Source of the DNA: Chrysochromulina parva
Taxonomy: Eukaryota > Haptophyta > Prymnesiales > Chrysochromulinaceae
Assembly (NCBI GenBank): GCA_002887195.1
Contig: PJAB01000346.1
Location: 1-29,118 of the forward strand
DNA: 29,118 nt
Direction: 5' to 3'
The position numbers and the translations under genes were made by a program. Shown here piece after piece: positions 18,532 to 25,712 of the stretch (position 1 is the stretch's first letter; each line of letters opens with the position of its first letter). A model generated the notes under the pieces. The model was not told the origin of the DNA. It worked only from the letters and a program-made list of their open reading frames with translations, and did not search any database.

Positions 18532-18729
18532 CGGGTCGGTTCCTTGGTTGGCAGGGCGCCTGATCAGGATCCTCTCACGGCATGCACGGCACGAGGGTGG
18601 GGATTTGTGTTAGTAACGTTTGTCGCACGTTCGGGTTTTGAAGAAGTTAGGGTCGGTACAAAACGCGCCGCGGTGAGCGTTCACTCCACAAGACTACCAT
18701 TTCCGCATCGTCAAGAGCAAGTCTGACGA

Positions 18730-19672
18730 ATGTCCGGGATGTTCGATGGCGCTGGAGGAGGAGGTGGCGGCAATGACCCTGCGCCTTTTAGCCCCGGAGG
18801 AAAGCGCCGCCCGGGAGACGACGATTCCATGGATGGCGGCAAGTCCATCGGATGGTGGGTCAAAAATCAAGACTTAGTGAAATTCGATGGGCCGTTCCTG
18901 ATGGAGAACACCAAGAAGATGTTCGGACAGGTTTTCACGATTATCGACGACGACAGCAACGGCGAGATCGATTCCGAAGACTTTGCAACCATGCCCGCGG
19001 CGATGGACAAGTGGGAGGAGCTCAAGATGGAGTTCTCCTCCGAGTCTGCTGTGAATCCGAGGGACTTTGTGCTCGGAATCAAGAAGATGGCGTGGAAGAA
19101 GGCGGTCGACCAGACCAAATTCGGGCCGGCCGACTTGCAGAACTACAGCCGTTTCACGACGAAACTGAACAAGGCGCTCAACGATTCGATCGAGAACACG
19201 TTGCGCGACCTGCTCTGCGCCATGATCGTGTACTCTCGCGAGGTATGATGGCCCTTCTGACCGGCCCCTCTGATGGCCCCTCTGATGGCCCCTCTGATTG
19301 ATTTGCATGCAGGCGATGGAGAAGATGCAGGAGGCATGGGCTGTGCTCGACTTCGACAAGGACGGCTCGATCACCGTAAAGGACTTCGAAACGCGGCCGG
19401 GCGCTACCGCTCAAGCGACCGAGTACTTCACGAAGCTTGCAAATATGCTCGACGAAGATCACGACGGCACGATCACGCAGGCGGAATTTGAGATCGGACT
19501 CAAGCGGCACGCCGTCAAGGCTCTCGACCCCTCCGTCTTCCCCTCGTTCCATTACGGCGCCGCACAATCGAGCCTCGCGGGCGTGTCTTCTGGGCGCCTC
19601 CAGAAGTTCCAGATAGCCGCCAACGAATGCATCGTTTCGGCGTGCAAAGGGATTATCGGCGCGATGCGTTAG
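18730..19672 (+). CDS. Three-EF-hand calcium-binding protein, 2 exons
   Basis: Exons 18730-19242 and 19313-19672 (phase 0) give 290 residues. After a Gly-rich and acidic N-terminus there are three EF-hand loops: DDDSNGEIDSED (near residue 73), DFDKDGSITVKD and DEDHDGTITQAE. The first two end in Asp instead of the usual Glu, which often changes Ca/Mg preference; the third is canonical. The middle part has no recognised domain and the C-terminus carries LQKFQIAANECIVSACK. There are no membrane segments or signal peptide, so a cytosolic sensor is likely. The target is unknown. Without splicing the first exon runs into a stop two codons later, which supports the intron. Confidence 0.85.
19243..19312 (+). 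repeat. EF-hand gene intron, CTGATGGCCCCT repeat
   Basis: This 70-nt intron has donor GAG|GTATGATG, three 12-nt units CTGATGGCCCCT, then CTGATTGATTTGCATGCAG. It is the + strand example of CTGAT units oriented with the host gene. Confidence 0.9.
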
Positions 19673-20520
19673 CCCAATGGGCAGAGCGCTCGCCCAATTG
19701 GCAGTCAGCCCAATTGGCTGATCATTAGCCCCAAAGGCTGATCATTAGCCCAATTGGCTGATCATTAGCCCAAAAGGCTGATAATTAGCCCAATTGGGCG
19801 ATCTTTAGCCCAAAGGCTGATCATTAGCCCAATTAGCCGGGGGCGGGGCGGGGGGTATTGCCGACGCGCGTGTGGGGGGGCGCATGGGCGCATGGGCGTA
19901 GGGCGCTGAGTCGGGCGCATGGCACATGGCGTAGGGCGGGGCTCCCGTGGGCCGCCGCCCCGGGCGTTTGCACGTATTCAGCTCACAAGGGTACGAAGTA
20001 CGCAATCGAACGTGCGAAGCCGATGGGCGTGGAGGGGTCGGCGGTGCAAGCTGCATGATGGTGCACACGTCCGCTCCCGGGCCCACGGCCACGCAGCGCG
20101 CTACTCGTCTCTGTTCTATCTCTCGTCGCTGATTCGCTCTCGCGCGGCGCCTCGCTGCCCGGGTCGTACACGATTAGTTGTGTGTGGCAACTGGCATCAC
20201 TTTCGGGGCCAAGAAATGCGACGCCATGATCCGGCATGCGCGCTACTCGTAGATGCATCTCTCGAAACTCGAAGGCCAGTCGCCCAATGGCCACTCCGCG
20301 CGCGGCCTCAGTCCCCGAGTCTTCCTAAAGTCTCCCCCCGTTCCCTAGCCGGTAACATATTACTCGAGTCTCCCCGCCCTCTCCCTATCATACTTGATAG
20401 GCCCTTGCGGTCGGGGTGTGTGCGAGGTCAGAACAGCGGGAGCGACGGCTCCCTAGAGCCTAATTAGGCGACTCCCACGCGCCAAGGATTCTGCTCGAGG
20501 AATGTGTGCACCGCCTCTTC
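19673..20520. other. Convergent intergenic region
   Basis: It lies between the EF-hand stop (+) and the CHIP stop (-). It holds the GCTGATCATTAGCCCAA repeat at its start, a GC-rich stretch (19840-20300) and a 61-bp copy of the CHIP gene end at 20459-20519. I see no gene; the ORFs there show no family similarity. Confidence 0.55.
19690..19840. repeat. About 20-bp tandem repeat downstream of the EF-hand gene
   Basis: Five or six units of GGCTGATCATTAGCCCAATT and variants, containing the palindromic GCCAATTGGC. On the + strand the unit again contains CTGATCATTAG, matching the orientation rule of the introns. Confidence 0.85.
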
Positions 20521-20579
20521 CTAATTAGGCGACTCCCACGCCCAAGGATTCTGCTCGAGGAATGTGTGCACCGCCTCTT
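20459..20579 (-). repeat. Tandem duplication of the CHIP gene 3' end
   Basis: 20459-20519 and 20520-20579 are near-identical, with one single-base indel. The upper copy encodes the C-terminus of CHIP ending in PN-stop from CCTAATTAG; the lower copy lies just after the stop. Confidence 0.9.
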
Positions 20580-21450
20580 TGAGCGCCAAGTTGGGTACCA
20601 GCTGGGACGACTCGAGAGGTCGGCGCGTTACCGGATCGAACTTGCCCACCTTTTGGAGGTGCTCGAGAATCACTGCCCTCTCATACGAGATTCCGTCTGG
20701 AGTCATCACGGGCTCGAGCATCGGTTCCATGGTGATCTTGCAGCAGAGGTAGTCGGGCACTCGGCTTGGGCCGCGTTTGGCACGGAGCGCGGCCATCGCC
20801 TCACCCAGGCACGAGCCTACCAGCTGCTGCTCCAGCTGCAGGTCGTGCAGACGCGTGCTGCTGCCGCTGCCGCTGCCACTGCCGCTGCCGCTGCCGCCGC
20901 TGCCGCCGCTGCCGCCGCTGCCGCCGCTGCCGCTGGCGCTCTCGATCACTGTCTGCTCACGCTCGTAGTGGCTCCTCAGCAAGCGCTCGACGAGCGCCTC
21001 GGATATGCCCACGTGCGCGGCGGCGACCGGATGCGCGACGGCCCACTGCCGCTTGCGCGCAGAGAGCATCGCACGCTGGATGTCGTCCCTGTATGAGATG
21101 GTCTTTCCTTTGCACAGGTCGATCGCGCGCAGCAGGTGGCTCGCAGCTTGTCCGTGCTGGCCCTGGCTATCGAGCGCGATGCCCAGCAGATAGTGCGCCT
21201 TGATGGAGGCATCGTCGAGCGAGAGCGCCGAGGTGCAGTCGGCGACCACAGCGTCCCACGCTGCCTTCTTCTTGTGACACTGCGCCCGGTTCGTAAAATA
21301 GACCGCCTCTGACGGCGCAAAGCAGATCGCCTCGGAGTAGGCCTCGATGGCGGCCTCGATCTTCCCCTTGGCGAAGCACTCGTTGCCGCGCTGCTTGCAA
21401 GCCTCTGCCTGCGCGCCCATCGCGAACATATCAATGGTGAAAAAACTCAA
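20521..21450 (-). CDS. STUB1: CHIP-type E3 ubiquitin ligase (TPR plus U-box)
   Basis: Single exon, 309 residues. TPR repeats occupy about residues 12-115 (AEACKQRGNECFAKGKIEAAIEAYSEAI and two further repeats), suited to binding Hsp70/Hsp90 C-termini. A helical linker includes a Gly-Ser tract (GSGGSGGS type, about 172-195). The U-box covers about 230-305: YLCCKITMEPMLEPVMTPDGISYERAVI, then FDPVTRRPL and LVPNLALKEAVHTFL. The order and length match animal and plant CHIP. It would ubiquitinate chaperone-bound clients in the cytosol. Start: the first ATG is used, but Met 11 lies right before the TPR and may be the true start. The gene's last 60 bp are tandemly duplicated downstream. Confidence 0.93.
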   Translation of the reverse strand: MSFFTIDMFAMGAQAEACKQRGNECFAKGKIEAAIEAYSEAICFAPSEAVYFTNRAQCHKKKAAWDAVVADCTSALSLDDASIKAHYLLGIALDSQGQHGQAASHLLRAIDLCKGKTISYRDDIQRAMLSARKRQWAVAHPVAAAHVGISEALVERLLRSHYEREQTVIESASGSGGSGGSGGSGGSGSGSGSGSGSSTRLHDLQLEQQLVGSCLGEAMAALRAKRGPSRVPDYLCCKITMEPMLEPVMTPDGISYERAVILEHLQKVGKFDPVTRRPLESSQLVPNLALKEAVHTFLEQNPWAWESPN

Positions 21451-21572
21451 GCGCCGCGGAGAGGAAGATGGACCCCAGCCATGGTGTTAAAACGTCGCGG
21501 GCTTGGTGTGAATATTGTGTCGATTGGGTGCTCACCACGGCGCTCCTCTCCCCTCCCCACAGGCGAGTCGCT
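21451..21572. other. Spacer between CHIP and TRM13 with isolated introner-like core
   Basis: At 21526-21562 the + strand reads GGGTGCTCACCACGGCGC, then a pyrimidine tract and CCCCACAG. This is the helicase intron core plus acceptor, in the orientation opposite to both neighbouring genes, so it cannot be spliced in their transcripts. Confidence 0.6.
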
Positions 21573-23144
21573 CTACGCAGCCCTGCAGGCGACCAGCAGC
21601 CGATCCTCGACCGAGCGCGTAGTGTAGCGGACGAGCCGCACGCTGTACCCGAGCTCACCCTGCAGCGCCGCCGCTCGGCTATAGTCGAGCATGCATTTGA
21701 CTTGTCGGCCGAGACGAATCTTCTCGTCGCGCGGGAAGGTGCGCTCAAACTCGGACGAGTCCATGAAAGCAGGTGGGGGCGGGCCCGACTGCAGCCGCGT
21801 GCGTGCGCTCCGTGCGAGCTCGAAGAGATCGGGCAGCCAGCGAGATTGCCCCGAGATTGTCTCGGGACGCTCAAAGTCGGGAAGCGACTCGCCTTGCACA
21901 CCATCGCCGGACGCGGACGCCGCGGACGCGGTCACCTTTGCAGACGCGGTCGCCGCCTCTGCTGACGCCGGCATTGTGGCCACAGGGAGGGCCGCTGGAC
22001 CGTCCGAAACGTCCAAGGCATCCTTCGGCTGCATGCATGCCCGCTGACTCTCCTGGGGCGCAGCTTCCTGATTTGGCGCAGCGCCTGGCTCCGGCTCCGG
22101 CTGCATGCATGCCCATTGGCTCGTGGCCACTGCGACCCGAAACTCCTCCTCGTCCAGCCCGCATGCATTCCAAAACGGGCGGCCCGAAAAGTCGTCCCAA
22201 CGGCAGAGGTAGTGGCAGCACGTGGCGAGGCAGCAGGGCGGTCGTCGATGGGGCGGCGCCCGGCGCAGCGCCTCCACGGCCAGGTCGCAGGCCGGGCCGC
22301 ACAGATGCTTCGACATGCAGAGCTGACGTCGATCCGCGCCGAAGTCGAACGCGGCGATGTCCTTCACGAGGCGCACGACGGCGTCCGGCGGCGCGTCGCT
22401 GGGCTGGCCCGAGGGCGAGGCACGCTTGCGCATCGCGTGGTCGCTGCAGGCACGCCCTTTGAACTGCTGCCGGTCGACGAGCACGTGGGAAAAGCGAGCG
22501 CCCGTTAGCTGCTGCAGGCGCTCGGATAGGCGAGCGGTCCCAGCGCCAAGCTCGACCGCCACTGTCGTTGAATCGGATAGGCCGCCGATGCGCGCGAGAT
22601 GGCGGACGATGGACACCTCCTGCTGCCAGTGCTTGCCGCCAACCTGTCCTGGCCGTCGCCGGCTAGTCTTGGTCGCCTGGCCGTCGTCGAGCAGCTCCTC
22701 CAGCGGAAGCGGCGGAAGGGACTGTAGCACGAGGTCGAGCTTCCAACGTAAGCGCTGCACCGTTATGCCAGTTGCCGCGGTGATGCGACTGGGTGCGGCG
22801 CGGCCAGTGCCAGCTGCTGCTGCTCCTACGGCTGAAGGCTCGGCTGCCGCTGGAGCTGCCGCTGGAGCTGACGCGTGAGGCTGGACTGCTGGCTCTTCCG
22901 AAGACGCACCGGAAGATGGGTTAGCATCGCCGTCCCCTGCATGAGCACCCCACGAGAACGGCGTATGTCCCGGCGGCACGGCGTCCGTGTGCGCCCGTAG
23001 CCATGAGAAACGCGTGTGGCCGCAGGGCAGCCAAGCCGCCACGTTTCCCATCGTGCACGGCTGCATGCAATTCGGCGCGCGAAGTTTCGGACACGCTCCA
23101 AAGGCGAACATGTAACCAGTATCCCAGCTTTCTTGGGCAGGCAT
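21573..23144 (-). CDS. TRM13: tRNA:m4X (2'-O-) methyltransferase TRM13 homologue
   Basis: About 523 residues from the first ATG. The family methylates the 2'-OH of position 4 in the acceptor stem of some tRNAs. Seen: an N-terminal Cys/His cluster (ACPKLRAPNC to PCGH) that fits the family's small zinc finger; the SAM-binding motif VAVELGAGTARLSERL followed by VLVDRQQFKGRACSDHAMRKR; and the family signature KHLCGPACDLAVEALRR, then CCLATCCHYLCRWDDF and VATSQWA. The C-terminus is RLGRQVKCMLDYSRAAAL then GYSVRLVRYTTRSVEDRLLV. An Ala/Pro/Ser-rich insert of about 75 residues, with WACMQPEPE and RACMQPKD, separates the last two blocks. The frame is open a little further 5' to 23165 without an ATG, and a short first exon is possible, so the N-terminus is uncertain. 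Confidence 0.9.
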   Translation of the reverse strand: MPAQESWDTGYMFAFGACPKLRAPNCMQPCTMGNVAAWLPCGHTRFSWLRAHTDAVPPGHTPFSWGAHAGDGDANPSSGASSEEPAVQPHASAPAAAPAAAEPSAVGAAAAGTGRAAPSRITAATGITVQRLRWKLDLVLQSLPPLPLEELLDDGQATKTSRRRPGQVGGKHWQQEVSIVRHLARIGGLSDSTTVAVELGAGTARLSERLQQLTGARFSHVLVDRQQFKGRACSDHAMRKRASPSGQPSDAPPDAVVRLVKDIAAFDFGADRRQLCMSKHLCGPACDLAVEALRRAPPHRRPPCCLATCCHYLCRWDDFSGRPFWNACGLDEEEFRVAVATSQWACMQPEPEPGAAPNQEAAPQESQRACMQPKDALDVSDGPAALPVATMPASAEAATASAKVTASAASASGDGVQGESLPDFERPETISGQSRWLPDLFELARSARTRLQSGPPPPAFMDSSEFERTFPRDEKIRLGRQVKCMLDYSRAAALQGELGYSVRLVRYTTRSVEDRLLVACRAA

Positions 23145-23393
23145 TCGCGGGGCGGAGTTGCGCACAGCAGAACGTGCTCCTGGACCTCGCAGCCTCCTCC
23201 ATCTTCACCACCAGCACAGTGCACCTCTCCCTTCCGCCATAGCTGCCTTGGCGCTTGCCGAAAAAGTCAAATTCAGCGCCTCCAAGAACCTGGTGCGTTC
23301 CGCGGTTCTTCAGGGACGTCCACCCCTGGTTTGGGAGTGTATGCGTCGTACGGCTGTGGATCGCAGACCGCGGAGCCGGGAAAAGGGCTCGCA
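23145..23393. promoter_or_regulatory. Divergent TRM13 / esterase 5' region
   Basis: Both genes start from this roughly 250-bp stretch and diverge. The esterase frame stays open upstream to about 23016, overlapping TRM13 on the other strand. A shared bidirectional promoter, overlapping 5' ends, or short unrecognised first exons would all fit. Confidence 0.4.
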
Positions 23394-24695
23394 ATGCTAT
23401 TCGGCCACATGCAGCCTGGCAAGTGCCGCGTCACCTTTGTCGGCGACAGCACCGTCCACGATGTGTGGGCCGCGGCAGTAGCGGATGCGATGCACGAGCT
23501 TCGGCTGCCGCTCGCCTCTTGCGACTTCAACGGGGTGCATGGCGACTGGCTTAGGGAGGAGGGCGCCTTTTGCCAAGCGAACAAGAGCGTCGACGAACTG
23601 CGAAGGCTCCCGAAGGAATCGCTCCTCACGTGCAACGCCACGTTTGCGGAGACCGCCGTCGTCACTGGTGGCACGTGCACGAGTGTCGTCCTCGACTACT
23701 GGCAGTCCGCCATGCTCGTCGTGCCTCGCTACTTTCGTCGAGTGGAACCGCCCGCCCCCTTGCTCCTCATGCAGGCGTCCAGTTTCGTCTTTCTCGGAGG
23801 CGGCGTGCATGCCAACAGCGAGCGCGACCTCGAACGCATCGCCAACACGACGATCTCACCGTTCCTGCTCACGGCCCTCCGCCAGGCTGACCGCCAGGTG
23901 GCTGACCGCCAGGTGGCTGACCGCCAGGTTATCCGACGGTCCGCGAGCGCCATGACGAGCGCCAGCTGGAAGAAGAGCACCGTGGGGCGCGCGCCCGACA
24001 CAGCGCCCGGCACTGCTCGTGCTGCTGGCGGGTTCGCCTCCCCCGGGGGCAAGGTAGGGGGCAAAGAGCGCCAGCTCGCCCGGCTGCCTGATATGGCAGG
24101 GCTCGCGCGTCTGCTGTGGCTGGAGACATTGCCACAGCACTTTCCTGGCGAAGACGGCAGCGGCACTTTCCGGTGGTCAGCGATGGCGGCAAGCCCGCGG
24201 TGTGAGCCGATTCAAAACCAGACGGCCGCCAACTGGCGTAACCGTTACCTCGACGGGTGGGCGGGCCGCCTTCTCGCTGGCTTTCATGGGACGAGCCTCG
24301 GCACGAGCCCGAGCCCTGCCGATTTAGAGCACCCTTCTGCCATATTAGGAAGCCTCGGCACGAGCCCTGCCCCCGTTTTAGAGCACCCTTCTGCCATGTT
24401 AGGCAGTCCCTCTGGATCTGCCATACTAGGCCGCACGTCTGCTCCACGATCAGAAAAGCGCCCAGCTCGACGCCCATCAGTGCAGCCTGCACCCCCGTGG
24501 GTTCGGCTGCGCCTCTTCCATCTCTTCCTGGACCGACACGACATGCACGGCTCGTCGACGGACCCAAAGACGCGGCGCATCCCGGGCGTGGGCGTCGACT
24601 GCACTCACTTCTGCTTCTCGCCCTGGTTGTATGCACCCGTCTGGGACGCGGCGGTCAACGCGGCACTCGGTCTCGCGGCCGTGCCCCTGCCGTAA
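23394..24695 (+). CDS. PC-esterase / TBL-like acyl-esterase family protein
   Basis: 433 residues from this ATG; the frame is open further upstream, so the true start may lie 5'. Block I is CRVTFVGDSTVHDVW (the GDS serine). The centre has LLWLETLPQHFPG then FRW, C-P and NWRNRYLDGW, like the HFxGGxW region of trichome-birefringence-like proteins. The last block is LFHLFLDRHDMHG, then DCTHFCFSPWLYAPVWDAAV, supplying the Asp-x-x-His pair. Family members transfer or remove acetyl groups on polysaccharides in the secretory pathway. No signal anchor is visible from this start, another hint that the N-terminus is missing. Two low-complexity insertions (about 23890-24075 and 24290-24490) interrupt the domain; the first could be an in-frame 177-nt intron (23898-24074). 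Confidence 0.75.
   Translation: MLFGHMQPGKCRVTFVGDSTVHDVWAAAVADAMHELRLPLASCDFNGVHGDWLREEGAFCQANKSVDELRRLPKESLLTCNATFAETAVVTGGTCTSVVLDYWQSAMLVVPRYFRRVEPPAPLLLMQASSFVFLGGGVHANSERDLERIANTTISPFLLTALRQADRQVADRQVADRQVIRRSASAMTSASWKKSTVGRAPDTAPGTARAAGGFASPGGKVGGKERQLARLPDMAGLARLLWLETLPQHFPGEDGSGTFRWSAMAASPRCEPIQNQTAANWRNRYLDGWAGRLLAGFHGTSLGTSPSPADLEHPSAILGSLGTSPAPVLEHPSAMLGSPSGSAILGRTSAPRSEKRPARRPSVQPAPPWVRLRLFHLFLDRHDMHGSSTDPKTRRIPGVGVDCTHFCFSPWLYAPVWDAAVNAALGLAAVPLP
23883..23930 (+). repeat. 15-bp GTGGCTGACCGCCAG repeat in the esterase ORF
   Basis: Three tandem copies, encoding ADRQV units. Each offers CCAG|GT donor-like and CTGAC branch-like motifs in the sense direction, as in the introns of the neighbouring genes. 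Confidence 0.75.
24325..24435 (+). repeat. Repeat with reversed acceptor-like motifs in the esterase ORF
   Basis: Units of about 50 bp contain GAGCACCCTTCTGCCAT then ATTAGG or GTTAGG. Read on the minus strand they give CCTAATATGGCAG, CCTAACATGGCAG and CCTAGTATGGCAG, the acceptor motif of the helicase introns. Confidence 0.65.
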
Positions 24696-24900
24696 CGTAA
24701 GAAAACGATATACACAAAACGTCGACAACGTAATAATCTGTGAGCTTATGGGAAAATATAAGAAAATCCCTACCAACCGTGTCCTGTGAGCTGTGTAGTA
24801 CTCGAGTGTCGCTGGAACGAGAGCCGGGCGTCCGCTCTGCTCTTGCCACCTCGCTTTCATCGCCACCCATCATGCGACGGGGCAGAGCGGCAGACGAGCA
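24696..24900. terminator. Convergent AT-rich 3' region
   Basis: Between the esterase stop (+) and the plastid protein stop (-), 24700-24780 is AT-rich (AAGAAAACGATATACACAAAA, GGGAAAATATAAGAAAATCC). It suits 3' UTR and polyadenylation for both genes. No canonical AATAAA is seen. Confidence 0.4.
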
Positions 24901-25596
24901 TCACGACGGAGTCGCTCTGCGCTGGGCCTCGAGCGCTGCCCGCCGAGCTTGGGACGCCGGCAGCAAGGAGCGCTTGAGCGACTCCACTCGCACTGCCTGC
25001 CTGAGGCCTGCGTTCTGAGCGTACAGGGTCTCGAGCTCGGCGCGCAGTTTGGCATTCATGTCGGTCGTCTTGCGCAGCGCCGTCTCGGCCTTCTGGCGGT
25101 ACGCCTTGATGATGGTGAGCCTCTCGTCGAACGCTGGGTTGCCCATCATGGGCGGCGGTGACTGGGGCTCTGGCACTGGGAGGGAGGGCAACATCGCCAT
25201 TTGCGACGGCGTGGTGACGGGCGCCGCGGCTTCGTCGGATGGCTGACGTCGTCGGCTCTCTCTGGGCGGCGTCGGCTCAGACAGCACCTTGACACCATTT
25301 TCTGCGATCGCCGTCCCCGCCCAGACCGTCGCATCGACTGCAGCGCCGAAGATGGCTGCTCCGAAGTCCAAAATAGTGCTTGCCTCCGGCTCGGCCTTTG
25401 TCTCCGCATTTTTCCCACCTTTGCTCTCCAATTTCTTCTGCACCTCTTTCGGAGGCGGCTCCTGCGCCATTTGCACAACCGCTACACCTGCACGTGATCG
25501 CTGCGAGATCCCAGGGTGCCCGCACCAAATGCCCTGAGGACAGAACGCCGTGGCGCTGCCGACGAGGAGGACCAAAAAACACATCCTTACGAGCAT
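24901..25596 (-). CDS. Putative plastid-targeted coiled-coil protein
   Basis: 231 residues from the chosen ATG. The N-terminus MLVRMCFLVLLVGSATAF is a hydrophobic signal peptide ending in an ATAF motif followed by a basic, hydroxylated stretch. That is the bipartite ASAFAP-like targeting signal of red-lineage secondary plastids, where a Phe follows the cleavage site. The mature part has a short hydrophobic helix (STILDFGAAIFGAAVDATVWAG), a Pro-rich middle, and a C-terminal coiled coil (about 160-231, DERLTIIKAYRQKAETALRK onward). No enzymatic domain is recognised. An upstream in-frame ATG (25662) would add 22 residues ahead of the signal and was rejected for that reason. Confidence 0.7.
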   Translation of the reverse strand: MLVRMCFLVLLVGSATAFCPQGIWCGHPGISQRSRAGVAVVQMAQEPPPKEVQKKLESKGGKNAETKAEPEASTILDFGAAIFGAAVDATVWAGTAIAENGVKVLSEPTPPRESRRRQPSDEAAAPVTTPSQMAMLPSLPVPEPQSPPPMMGNPAFDERLTIIKAYRQKAETALRKTTDMNAKLRAELETLYAQNAGLRQAVRVESLKRSLLPASQARRAALEAQRRATPS

Positions 25597-25712
25597 GAAA
25601 CCTGTTTCCAAAAATGGTTCGACGTTTAGTCCCCCATCGATCGTGAGAAGACCCTGCGTCAACCTCGGGAAGATGTCTTCACAACGTTTTCACACTATCG
25701 CGCCTTTTTCGA
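25597..25712. promoter_or_regulatory. Divergent promoter region
   Basis: Only 116 bp separate two divergent start codons, so both genes probably share a bidirectional promoter. No TATA-like element is clear. Confidence 0.45.

Larger units (their letters stand above)
17449..18729. other. Divergent intergenic region, 1.28 kb
   Basis: It lies between the start of the XK-like gene (-) and the start of the EF-hand gene (+), so it should hold both promoters. It contains a 24-bp perfect palindrome near 17742, a decayed copy of the EF-hand 3' end near 18327, and a TTTATATA sequence at about 18524. ORFs across it have no recognisable family. Confidence 0.5.

Noticed and set aside
19919..20467. 182-residue + strand ORF
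   Set aside because: No domain, no repeat conservation, in a GC-rich intergenic stretch; chance ORF likely.
21871..22462. ORFs overlapping TRM13 in other frames
   Set aside because: The TRM13 frame contains clear family motifs; the other frames are Arg/Pro-rich shadows.
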